Shown in pieces: positions 10,164-19,888 of a DNA stretch of 64,000 nucleotides (positions within the stretch are counted from its first letter, which is position 1; each line of letters begins with the position of its first letter). Origin of the DNA: Cadophora sp. MPI-SDFR-AT-0126 (Eukaryota > Ascomycota > Leotiomycetes > Helotiales > Ploettnerulaceae). The stretch covers positions 124,001-188,000 of the forward strand of contig JAGMVK010000027.1 of the NCBI GenBank assembly GCA_020747065.1, in the 5' to 3' direction. The translations under genes were made by a program, and so were the position numbers. Under the pieces are notes generated by a model that saw nothing but the letters and a program-made list of their open reading frames with translations, was not told where the DNA came from and made no database searches.

Positions 10164-11358
10164 ATGATGGATGTCCGGGAAGACGCCCAAGCCGCGATCG
10201 ACACCCTGCAAAGAAGAAGACTCCAGAACCGCATTGCCCAAAAGAACCGCCGTGAGTGAAAATGACAAGATTCTCCGATCGCAGGTCGCTGAAATGACGC
10301 GTTCAGGTAAGAGACAGGCAGCGCTCGAACAGACACGTCTGCGTGAAGCAGAGAATCAGGCAAGAGAAAGCCAGCAGCACAAGGCTCGAAGTGAGGTTTC
10401 GCCCCATGATCTTCACTTTCGTAGCCCGAAAAGTGATACCCACAAACCAGGCCCTGAAAGCTTGACGTCAGATCAGAATCTTCGGAATATACCCTCTATG
10501 GAACCAATGGAACCCTTCGGAACCACCACTTTTGGTAATGACGTGGTTTCTGCGTCTGACGAATTGACATGGGGCCCTGAGGACTATCTGAAAACGACCA
10601 CGGTCGACATTGATGTTACGAATGCGTACAGCAATCTTGGGGAGAAAACACAGGGTCACTTGTGGCTGGACTCTGCTTCACTTTCAATCGGTTGCACAGC
10701 TATGACAACTACCACAAGATACTCCCCCTCTAGTCCTACCAAAGCTAGAAACGAAAGCAATACGGGCAAAGAGAACGACCCACATTCCCAGACGTTCGCC
10801 GCATTCCATAATGCATGTATCGACGGGAAGTGTGATCATCAGTTACGTGTCGCTGGGTACAAGCACAGAGACAGTTTTTTAGCACAGAAACTGCCAGAAT
10901 GCCACAGAAACAAAACCCCAACCCTTCCCTTTGCGCCAGTACCGGAGAAGCTGCAACTTCGAACGTTAGGAGATCTGGAGGTGTTTTCGGGTAGCTACGG
11001 CGTTTCTAACAGAGGGAAGACAGCTCTTCACATCAGTGCAGAGCGTGCCAATGGAGGCATTGTGCGGCTCCTAATCCTCCACGGCGTCGATGTCAACAGC
11101 GTAGATAGCTGGGGACGTACAGCTCTGCACTACGCATGCGGTAGCGCAAGTGTCGATGTTGTTACTCAGCTGCTGAATGGAGGGGCGGACCCAGACGTCC
11201 GCGATCATGAGGGCCGAAGTCCATTGCATGCAGCAGTTGAGGCTGGCTGCGACGCAGTGGTTTGCCTTTTGGCCCAAGAAGGTGCGGATCTCAACGCAGT
11301 CATAGGATTTGGTAGTGGTGGATCGGTTCAAGATTCTTTCGAGGTCATCGAGGCTTGA
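10164..11358 (+). CDS. bZIP-ankyrin (bANK, TOXE-like) transcription factor
   Basis: Two exons, 10164-10251 and 10307-11358, joined by a 55-nt GT-AG intron, give 379 aa. Without splicing the first exon stops at once, so the N-terminus is easily missed. Residues about 17-32, 'RRRLQNRIAQKNRRKR', form a bZIP basic region with the N-x7-R spacing. No clear leucine zipper follows. Three ankyrin repeats occupy roughly residues 265-364 ('KTALHISAERANG', 'GRTALHYACGSASVD', 'GRSPLHAAVEAGCD'). This combination is the bANK family, whose founder TOXE controls HC-toxin genes; related proteins are pathway regulators in other fungal peptide clusters. It lies at the left edge of the UstYa array and is the obvious candidate regulator. 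Confidence 0.88.
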
Positions 11359-11514
11359 GGCCAAATTTGTTGATTTCGACTGGCAGCGGATGCTTTCAAG
11401 CGAGCCCCTTCCATTCACGTGCAAATGCAGATTGTTTACATTACAAGGCAAATTTTCCTGACGTATCGTGCTTGCTATCTAGATTTGTCTCATTTCTTTT
11501 TGTTTTTCAGCCTC

Positions 11515-12637
11515 TTATCGACTGTCTTCGACCTCTTCCTTTGCGGCTGCCCCTTTGTCTCTAGCCGCCTCGGCTTCGTCAGGGTGGTCTCTCCAATACT
11601 TGAAAAATTTGTTTCCTGGAAATGCCATATACTGATCTTCGATGCTCTCCCAAGGGGCGTTGTCGAAACCCGATGATTGTATGATTTCCTCGGCCTGCTG
11701 CGCCGTGACATTGTAGTTCCAGCGACCTGCTCTGTGGTCCTTGGCCCACTCTTGAATCTTGGTGAAGTTGCGGCAGGTATGCGTGGTCGACAGTCGCGGA
11801 ACGATGACCTGGTTTGCCGGAACATTGACACGGAAGGGAATCGGAGATACATCTGCATGACACATGAGTGTTTCTCGGATGGAGTCGACACAATGGTCTA
11901 GGAAAATTAGCATTTCACTGATCTAATGGGTAGGAATCAGTGCCAACCCCAATGCCTGAACTCGATCGCTTCTCGGTCGATTACTCCGTTTGAGTCAGTC
12001 ATGGCTGCCAATCCTGGGAAGCGCTCAGGATAAAGAAGCATTCGTAAGTCGTTTAGGCAATGCAGCTCATGCCATATGTCTAGCTGAACGAGGTAGTCCT
12101 TCGTACCAGGAATAGTAAGAGTAGGGTGTGGGAGCAGTTTTGCTTCGTCTTCGGATATCTTAGATATCCCGACTATTGATCCAAATCAATGAGAACGTAC
12201 TCTACCCATCAAGTACGGTTCAAATGCCACATACAATTATATAGCTCGTGCCACAATCGGTCTGTCTCATCGCTTGGAAACCCCATGTAGGGAGTTTTCT
12301 CAAACAGCGCCGAGCGAAATTTCAATTCAGGAATGTATTCGATGGCGATATTGGCAGGTGCTGTTGTCCATCTGATTAGTCTCATTCTTGATTGCCGACT
12401 CATGAACTGCTCACAATAAACTCCAAGGGTAGGATCCCGAAAGGTAGACTTCCCCAATTTCGATACGAGGACGCACACGACGACCACGAGAAAAATGTTG
12501 GAGGCGTAGAGACTAAAAATATGTGTGCTCGAGTAGCACCAGGGACAGCGTCCCCAAGGGGGAGGAGGTCTTTCCCTGATTAACCCCTCCTTTTCGAGGT
12601 CCGCGACGGATTCGTCAGAAAAGTCTCCGGATACCAT
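11515..12637 (-). CDS. UstYa family (DUF3328) oxidase-like protein, copy A
   Basis: Four exons, 12637-12415, 12360-12235, 12172-11948 and 11897-11515, total 957 nt (318 aa). An N-terminal cytosolic segment is followed by one membrane helix ('NIFLVVVVCVLVSKLG'). The luminal domain has 'YSPANIAIEY', 'YMGFPSDETDRLWHELYN', then the two metal-site motifs HELHC (about residues 151-155) and HWDHC (about 190-194). UstYa proteins oxidise peptides, for example in cyclisation during ustiloxin-type RiPP biosynthesis, in the secretory pathway. The third intron uses a less usual donor (GTTGGC). The C-terminal tail is long and charged compared with most members. It converges on the bANK gene, 156 bp away. 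Confidence 0.88.
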
Positions 12638-13069
12638 GACTTTTGCCAGTATTCGAAATAAGGGAGAAGAAAGAGGAAGAAGGCTAATATTCATAGATTG
12701 GCTTCAAACTCAAGTCTTCGATATCGCTGTCCGTTGTCTCGTATCACGGTTCATCAATGTGCTGATGTCAGCAGAGGAATGGGTCTTTGTGTGATGACCA
12801 TGATGACTCGGTCAGCAATCATTCGAAAAGTGTTTGGACTGTATAATATCAGTAACGTATTGCTGCGAACAAAGAATTTAGTGCTCAACCAAAAAGCCTC
12901 CTTCACAAACAAACCCAGCCAAAGGCCGTTGTCCCTTCGCATTTTCAAGGTGCGTTCAAGCTCTTCCTACTTCAGCCACCAGTATAATTGTTTATTGACG
13001 ATTGGACTCAGAGTAACTCCATCGATCTTGACATATCAATCTCGCCCATTATCTCGATAAATCGCAAAT

Positions 13070-13455
13070 ATGAAAGTTGCTACTATCATCACAATTCTCA
13101 TTGCTACAGCTGTTGCAGCTCCAGTTGGTGACAAATCAAGCGTCCCAGTCATAGACACCAGTTAACCTCGAGATTTAGCTGTCAATGATGATGCTTTGGT
13201 GAGGAGGTGCGGCTCTGGAAAGCGGGAGGAGCTCACGAGAGCTGTTCAGGCAGCTGTGAACAGTGTCAAGGGCAAGCGGACTCTCGCGGAAGTCGATGTC
13301 GATGAAATCTCTCAGGCACTATACGGTGGTTGGTGCACTCCGTAAATTTTCGAAGCTCCTAAAGTGGGCTATACTTGTGTTTCAGACATCATCAAGATGC
13401 AGAAGGGGGGTTACTGGTGGTTTCTGTTCAGGAGGAAAACAGGCTGGGCATTTGA
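13070..13455 (+). CDS. Small secreted peptide with dibasic sites, candidate RiPP precursor
   Basis: Proposed exons 13070-13127, 13179-13341 and 13386-13455 give 96 aa. The start encodes a clear signal peptide ('MKVATIITILIATAVAAPV'). An in-frame TAA at 13163-13165 lies inside a 51-nt intron (13128-13178; donor GTGACA, GTTAAC near the acceptor, acceptor TTTAG), so the reading frame is open after splicing. Downstream are RR and KR sites ('VRRCGSGKREE', 'VKGKRTLAEVDVDE') that fit Kex2 cleavage. The last junction is ambiguous: donor 13342 (GTAAAT) gives the end listed here. Donor 13329 (GTTGGT) gives 99 aa ending at 13477 with an aromatic-rich tail containing 'GGYWWFLFRR'. Unlike dikaritin precursors it has no tandem core repeats. 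The role is inferred from its position among UstYa genes; another small secreted protein is possible. Confidence 0.6.
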
Positions 13456-13909
13456 GACATCAGAAGGCGATTGGTAGAAGCTGCACGATGGATGTCCTTT
13501 ACTTTTCTAGTTTGAGCATTCAACATGCAAATTTGTCTTGGGGTTCATTTTGAAACTGTACGGTACTTGTGACTTGACGACCGTTGAAACCCAGTGGTAT
13601 ATTAGTCGATTCAATTACTATGCTATCTTTGGCTAACACTTGTGGTGTTCACAGAAACATGTGCAAGCATTGCAAGCTACTTCTACAGGAGTTCAAAATC
13701 TGCGAGGTACTGTACTTACTCATCTCTTCCAGACGTTTGAAACATACGATTGATGAGCCTAAAAACATGCTTGCCACTGCTTGGCTTCTCGGAGTGTCGA
13801 CTGCACACAGTAAATTCTTTCCTTCCAGACCGTCGATTCAGCATTGAAAGATGACCAACAAGAAACACATATTTTCAAGAACGTTTTCTTTGTGTGTATC
13901 CATCTATTC
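13456..13909. other. 3' region of peptide gene, no gene seen
   Basis: About 450 bp between the peptide gene and the convergent UstYa copy B. Short frames are open but none has coding character. It probably holds both 3' UTRs. Confidence 0.5.
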
Positions 13910-14773
13910 TTACTTTGGCTTATTCAATATTCTCCAATTGTCCAAACCGCCAGGCTCATCCCACGAGCGGCATCGATGCTCCACACCATATCCGGTCAAA
14001 CTACTTCCTCCCTCATCTGGCCCCTCCAGCGTAGCATCCCCGGCGCACAAAACCCCTTGACGAAGATAATCAAAGCAATGCTCTACATGCCTCATTTCTG
14101 GCCCTCTTCCGAACTCTCCATCTTCTGTCGGCGTGCGCATGATCCCAACAAATACGAGATGCAATTGCTTCAGACAATGTAGCTGATGGTACGCACTGAG
14201 CATATAAATGTTCTCCTTTCCTACCTCCACTCCCTTATTTGGCCGCAATGAGTATCTCTCAGGGTTGTCGACATGTACGAAAGCTGTTGTCTCTGCACAG
14301 GAAATTAATTGACAACGTACTCCTTTCATCGAAATTGATCCTAGGACTCCTTGAGACTGACCATAGTCGTGCCATGCTGCTTCCACCGCCTGGATACTTG
14401 TCAGGTTATTCATTTCAGAATGGTGGGTGAAGTTTCGATTTATCCATGGGACTGAAAAATCGGTAAGCATTTATGGTACAATTCGAAGGCTAGGAAGGGA
14501 CCTACTCTGCGGCACTGGGGAATTTGTATCCGCATTTTCTCTTTCGGGACATCTTATAGCTACAAGTGCAAGAGCTATGGCCTCGAAAAGAGAAATGAAG
14601 AGTAAGAACCATTGAAGTACTCCATGAGGTCGAAATCCGGACTTTTCGACGTGAGAATACCCTTCTAATGCAGCACGCTCCTCTGATGTCGCACTCTGTG
14701 ATTCTGCATCGGGGTTCTCTTTCGCAATCTGACGATATGATGATCCAGGCGGCGTTTTCAGAAAAGGTAACAT
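13910..14773 (-). CDS. UstYa family (DUF3328) oxidase-like protein, copy B
   Basis: Two exons, 14773-14506 and 14451-13910, total 810 nt (269 aa). The start chosen, 'MLPFLKTPPGSSYRQI', leaves a short cytosolic tail before one membrane helix ('WFLLFISLFEAIALALVAI'). The luminal part has 'NNLTSIQAVEAAWHDYG', 'DNPERYSLRPNKG' and both complete motifs: YHQLHC followed by 'LKQL', and HVEHC followed by 'FDYLRQGVLCAGD'. The C-terminal 'HRCRSWDEPGGLDNW' is the usual end of the family. All four metal-site histidines are present, so it is probably active. Transcribed toward the peptide gene. Confidence 0.9.
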
Positions 14774-15018
14774 TTTGCCTTCAAGAGACACCTGTAGCCA
14801 GTAACTGCAATGAACGCTATCGATCATTCCGAGTCTCAGCAAATGTCAGAATTAGAGTTTAGGCGAGTTTCAGTGTTGCGCTGGTTGCATGAATGCTGAT
14901 GGTCAGCACACGACCGCTGACAGAGCAGAACTTTACTGTGATTGGCGCCCAATCTCCAAATCTCTTGTTTCCGCTCTGATTTGCCAACCTTACCTTCTGC
15001 TTCTCAGAATCCAGAACG

Positions 15019-15759
15019 ATGCCAGTCACACCTGCTTTTCGTTACTCCAACGATCAAGTTGCGACATCTGAGACAGCGAAGGAGTTTTCATGGGAAGAAC
15101 CTGTGCCCGTAACTCCATTCTGGGACAGCTTCGAGTACTGTACAGCTCGCAACTTTCTGGGGAACTTCTCCGACTCTGAACTAGAACATCTGCCAATCGA
15201 CCAACATGGTAACGATGACCATCCCACGAAGCTCAAACTTCTCTTGTCCCTGCTGAAGGGCAGCCTCGCAAAGGAAGAGGCACTTTCATCGCCACCCCAG
15301 ACACTCCATGAAAAAGACTACAAGCGATGGTACAGCCTCTGGCAGGGGATCTATGTGTTCCAGGACCAGCTGAACCTTCCCGAGGCCGAACAGACTGTTC
15401 GTATGTTGGTTGATAAGACGCCGGCGAACGGCAGCGTAGTTCCACAGCACATGCTAGCCGAACATCTGGTCAAAATCGGGAAATACAAAGAGGCGGAAGA
15501 GCAGGAAAGGCCGGTTTGCGCATGGATGGATGCAGAGCCACGTCTAGGCAAGGCTACTCCCCAAGCTATCAACGCTCGGAGGATCATTGCCAGGGCTCTA
15601 TGGTTCCAGGGACCTTCGAGACGGGATGAGGCAAACGCCATGGTAGCCGAGATCTGTGAGATCACTGAAGGAATGGGCGGTGGAAAATTTGGGATGTATA
15701 TAGAGGAGGAGAAGAGACTCAATGAAGTGATGATGGAAGAATTGCAAAAGGTGGGATGA
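15019..15759 (+). CDS. TPR-like hypothetical protein in the UstYa cluster
   Basis: Single-exon ORF of 246 aa with its own ATG. Residues about 95-225 are alpha-helical and repeat-like: 'LNLPEAEQTVRMLVDKTP', 'HMLAEHLVKIGKYKEAEEQE' and 'NARRIIARALWFQGPSRRDE' read as successive degenerate TPR helix pairs. There is no signal peptide or membrane helix, so it is likely cytosolic. No catalytic motif is visible. It lies between UstYa copies B and C and may belong to the cluster, but its function is unknown; similar TPR proteins also occur alone in fungal genomes. Confidence 0.75.
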   Translation: MPVTPAFRYSNDQVATSETAKEFSWEEPVPVTPFWDSFEYCTARNFLGNFSDSELEHLPIDQHGNDDHPTKLKLLLSLLKGSLAKEEALSSPPQTLHEKDYKRWYSLWQGIYVFQDQLNLPEAEQTVRMLVDKTPANGSVVPQHMLAEHLVKIGKYKEAEEQERPVCAWMDAEPRLGKATPQAINARRIIARALWFQGPSRRDEANAMVAEICEITEGMGGGKFGMYIEEEKRLNEVMMEELQKVG

Positions 15760-16032
15760 GGACCTCCTCGTTCACTTTTGGAGTGGCAAATGTGCTTGAT
15801 CTATCTCAAGATGTTTTAGTTGAAGCTTGTTAGATATTTCTATCTTGATCAGTCACTGGTAACTTTGCAATGAATTCTGCATTTGGAATCTCCTGCAAAA
15901 TTTCCGTTAGTCCTTGACTGTTCACGCAGGAGATTGTTGATTCAAATAATTATGGCGATGACTTGGCGTATCGAGTGCAACTGAGAAGACTGCAAAAAGA
16001 TCCAATTTCTTTATACAGGAAGTTGCCTCAAG

Positions 16033-16918
16033 TCAAACTCGTTCCTCTGCACTACTACCGCCCCACCACAGATTATTCATCTTCACCTCAGTGACCGCGT
16101 TATCTTTTGTCCATTCATTTATCGCATCAAAATTGCGGCAGTAGTGTAGCGTCCCAAAATCAAACGAGACATCTCTTACATATCCTTCCACAGTTGTCGG
16201 ATGATCGTTGTAGAACAGTGTAATAGGTCCTACATCCGCCCAGCACTTTCCCGGAACGTTAGTAATTCATATCCAGAGGCTGGCTTGATCTTGAACGATG
16301 GAACGACAGTCTTACCATGATTGCGTGTCGCAGCCGCTCTATGCATTGATAGGACCTTTCCCAGATAATGGAGTCATCGCCTTGAAATGATCGTAGATAA
16401 GAAAACTTGTGGTTTGACCGATAGCCTAGCTGTCGAAGGAAATTCAAACAGCCTAGCTGCACAGCATACTCGGGCAATGCAAGGACGGAATCCTTGTCTT
16501 GTGGGTTGCGAATCCAAGCAGCATCATCTGCAGCATCGATCTGACCGAGGCTCTCAAGACGAGAAGAAGGTACCGCAATCGGATGTTCTATTTCATGGTC
16601 AATAACGCTCTATAGCATCTTGGTGGTTTTGCAGCTCATACCTGGCAGCAGGGCATTCCATGTCTCTTCAAGCTCGTCTGTAGGTTCGAACCCAAAGTAT
16701 GGAGTCTTGATAGAAAACTGATGATTCTCAAATGTTTCCCACCGATACTTGACGATGTCCATCATTGGAGACCATGGATAAGTCAAACGATCACATCGTG
16801 CATCTGTTGGCTCGATGTGAAATGCAGCAAATATGGTTGCCACAGCACAGATCAAGAACAACCCTGAGATCATAGAGCTGAGTAGCATCGACTGCGCAGA
16901 CCGGTCCTGTCCAGCCAT
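16033..16918 (-). CDS. Divergent UstYa family protein lacking the metal-site histidines, copy C
   Basis: Three exons, 16918-16642, 16587-16316 and 16245-16033, total 762 nt (253 aa), all junctions GT-AG. The layout is that of UstYa: one membrane helix ('SMISGLFLICAVATIFAAFH'), 'TPYFGFEPTDELEETWNALLP', then 'YAVQLGCLNFLRQLGY' where HxxHC is expected, and 'RSYQCIERLRHAIM' where the second HxxHC is expected. The cysteines remain but all four histidines are gone. The C-terminal 'LHYCRNFDAINEWTKDN' is typical. The frame is open throughout, so this looks like a maintained pseudoenzyme or a protein with another role, not a simple relic. An upstream in-frame ATG at 16984 is an alternative start. Confidence 0.8.
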
Positions 16919-17295
16919 CGTGACAGATGTCTTCTTGCTATGGGATATGCAGTCACAATGTTCTCGTTTGAAGCGCACCGACATACTTGCACGCTAGTGC
17001 GGTGAGTGTGTGCTGACGATGTGTGTACACCTGGTGCTGACCGTGATTACTCGTGAAAATTGACAACTTTGTCAGCGTACAGAAAACCCTCGTGTCTGGC
17101 AATGAAATTCTAAGCAAGACACTGCGCTCTAGGAGTAGCTTTTCATGGCAGCCGCTGGGTGCAAACTTGTCTTTCCCCAACGTTTGATTTTGTCATGGAC
17201 GAGGTAAGATCAAGAAATTTCGGTTGCCGAGCCTAGAAGCCTTACTTCCCTCACAGACTCAATTCCAGGATACTTCCAGTAGATTGCTGCACGTC

Positions 17296-18383
17296 ATGTT
17301 TAGCTATCAAAAGGTCGGATCGGGGGAGACAGAAGCCACTGGAGAGAGTACAGAGCATACCGTGCCTTTGCTGGATGATGACAAGAATGATATAGAAGGA
17401 GGAGGACGGACTGCATGTAACGTTGAAAGATGGATGTTAGTGTTCAGGCGGCCTTTTACACTCCTGTGCATGAGTTTGTGTTTTTTCATACTTTCTGGGA
17501 TGTTCTATTCAGTTCGCTATTATCTGGCAGTAACGGACGCATCATGCCAGCGTCGAATGTGGCCTTATAGTACGTGAATAACCCTACCTCCCCCGCTCTG
17601 ATTTACATGTTAAGTACACCATCGAAGAAAGCTATTGCTGACAGCACAAGGCCCTGAGGTGGACTTTCTAGAATATGAATCGCGGCAATACCAGTCAGAT
17701 TTGATCTCACACGAGTTTGTTGGTGTACCTACGAAGGAGCGTCGAGATGCCTGGGATGATCTATGGAAAAGTAAGCATTGATTGAAACCGAGAGGCATTC
17801 GTTAATGCCCCGACTAGAGATTCAAGACACTGACGATGAACAACAGCTGGACGCATTGGCTTCCCTTATGAGAAATTGGGGTTGATCAACAAGTCGACAG
17901 AAGCATTTGAATGGTGGACCTTGCCACAGCCTCGAGACAAGGATGTCATCGCCATGTCTGAAGGAAAGTCTCAAATCATTCCACTCGTTTGAAAGTGTCC
18001 GTATTGACGTGTTGCCAGTGATGCATCAGGTTCACTGTGTTGGTGTCCTTTGGCTTTTCGCACACCGGAACGAGTGGGACTTTCGCACGATCATGAACAA
18101 GACAGACGACTTCATGAAGATCCACTCTCGACACTGCAGTGTGGTATTGATGAAGATGATAATGTGCATGGCGGATGTGACTCCGGTCCTATTCCAACGT
18201 GACAACGGCAATCCAATTTCAGGCTCTGGGTTGGGAGAATGGAAAACCAAAGACGCGCCCCGCCGGTGCAAGAAGTTCGACAAGCTTTGGGAGTGGGAAA
18301 AGCAGAATAGCATATGCCCTATGGCATGCTTGCCCGAGGATATCGCTCGTTTGTATCCAGGCAGTAATCAAGCTCTTGAGTAG
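17296..18383 (+). CDS. UstYa family (DUF3328) oxidase-like protein, copy D (one unclear junction)
   Basis: Exons 17296-17569 and 17651-17770, then 17847 onward. One membrane helix ('LCMSLCFFILSGMFYSVRYY') is followed by 'YSPEVDFLEYESRQY', 'FVGVPTKERRDAWDDLWK', and both motifs HQVHC and HSRHC ('SVVLMKMIMCMADVTP'). The frame must shift between about 17955 and 18000. A 40-nt intron 17956-17995 (donor GTCTGA, acceptor AAAG) would restore it and give 891 nt (296 aa). That donor is weak, so a one-base frameshift making a pseudogene is the alternative. The sequence around 'PRDKDVIAM' aligns with 'NPQDKDSVLAL' of copy C, suggesting that C and D are close paralogues. Confidence 0.72.
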
Positions 18384-18552
18384 TAATTAGTTCTGGATTG
18401 CCCTTGGCCCTTTCCACTTTGCCTAACGTGGAAAGGGCGCAACTGGAGATTTCAATCAACAGTATCTTACAAGACCCACAACTTACGACGTGATCAAGAG
18501 TGTGCAATGACAGAGAAGAGATGTACATGATATTTCTCAACACCAAATCTAT

Positions 18553-19623
18553 CTACGCAATTTCGCCTGATTCAAAATCACCATCATCATCATGCTCTGA
18601 GAACCACCCATGAATCTCTTTGAATTTGTGAGTCATTACCCTGTAAGGATATCCTTCGGGCCTCCTCAATGCCACAAACTCTTCCTCATCTACCGCATTC
18701 TTCTCCTGCCAAGCCATTATTGTATCGTAATTCTTACACTGATGCTGCGTGTTGAAGTCTGGGAATGGATGCTCTAGAGTATCTGTCCACAGGTGCGTGT
18801 ACACATCAGTACTAGCTGTACACATGATATCCTGCGCCAGCAGCCAGACGCAGTGCGACAAATGCAAACGATGCATCTCGGATGTCGTGTTGAAGCCCCC
18901 TGGGTATTGCGCTCCGTAATAATGCTCGAAGTGAACTTCACGGCGCAGAGCATCTAGGCAATGTAGCAAATGAAACACGTCGAGCCGACCAAAGTAACTG
19001 TCGTTTCCGCGGCCCCAGCTGAGAGGAACGCGAACGGCCTCGGTAGGATCATTTCCAGTTGCCAGTACTTGATCGCGCGTGATGACAACGGGACGTGTAT
19101 CGTATAAAGCAGCCCACGCTCTGTCGACTTCGCGACTCGGCTGTTGGCGATAGATGACGGCCGGTTCGGTGTTTAAGAGTGTCCCGTCCATGCGTTTCGG
19201 AGAGATACGTATATCCGCTTGGTCGAGAATCGGTGCTGGGCATCTCTCGACGTTAGCGAGCCAGAATTTACTTGATTTGGATTGGGAAGAATGAGACCAA
19301 ATGAACGAACAAGGCATAGAAACATGCTTCAGGTGAAAATTCCTCTCTTGGTCTGACTTCGTCATATGATAAAGAGACTGGGCTGGTGATCGTGACAACA
19401 TGAACATGGTGCCGGAAATCAGGAATAGGGCCAAATTTAGCCACAAGAGCCAGAGAAGATGTGCTGTCGCCCGAAAACGCACAGTACGGGTCGTTGGCGG
19501 TCCAACTTCGTGGTTCAGGTCATGACTCCGGGTCTTATAATCTTGATCAGACAACTGGTCCACTGTACCGAGGGTTGGGAGCGCCTGATATCGAGGTGAA
19601 CGGAGGATTCTGAGAAGTTGCAT
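18553..19623 (-). CDS. UstYa family (DUF3328) oxidase-like protein, copy E
   Basis: One uninterrupted ORF of 356 aa. The membrane helix is 'LWLLWLNLALFLISGTMFML'. The luminal domain contains 'IYRQQPSREVDRAWAALYD', HLLHC ('DVFHLLHCLDALRREVH'), HLSHC ('HLSHCVWLLAQDIMCTAS') and 'HQCKNYDTIMAWQEKN'. All metal-site histidines and the conserved cysteines are present. It is the longest and least interrupted copy in the cluster and belongs to the UstYa subtype with the 'D..W..L' block well before HxxHC. A small in-frame intron in the first third (between the helix and 'PAPILDQ') cannot be excluded. It is convergent with copy D (about 170 bp apart) and divergent from copy F. Confidence 0.9.
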   Translation of the reverse strand: MQLLRILRSPRYQALPTLGTVDQLSDQDYKTRSHDLNHEVGPPTTRTVRFRATAHLLWLLWLNLALFLISGTMFMLSRSPAQSLYHMTKSDQERNFHLKHVSMPCSFIWSHSSQSKSSKFWLANVERCPAPILDQADIRISPKRMDGTLLNTEPAVIYRQQPSREVDRAWAALYDTRPVVITRDQVLATGNDPTEAVRVPLSWGRGNDSYFGRLDVFHLLHCLDALRREVHFEHYYGAQYPGGFNTTSEMHRLHLSHCVWLLAQDIMCTASTDVYTHLWTDTLEHPFPDFNTQHQCKNYDTIMAWQEKNAVDEEEFVALRRPEGYPYRVMTHKFKEIHGWFSEHDDDGDFESGEIA

Positions 19624-19888
19624 GTTGAGGCTTCTGTACCGAAAATGAAGAAACTGTCATGACACCCCAAGCAAAGGGCCTACATTGTAGTTCTGTTGGA
19701 GGAGAGTCATTGCCTCGCTAAGACGATTGTTTTGCGTCCTTGTCAGCATGACTGTCAGCACACATCAGCACCACGTTTCCCACTTGCCAACGTCCACCCC
19801 CCGGTGCCCCCAAACCAATTGAACTTGTAGGTATTCAGAAGTCTGGCGTTGAATTTCCCGACAAAGAACCACCATTTCAATAAGGAGA

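Noticed and set aside
13263..13553. 96-codon ORF overlapping the peptide gene
   Set aside because: It is an alternate frame through exon 2 and both flanking introns; the signal peptide and KR sites are in the other frame.
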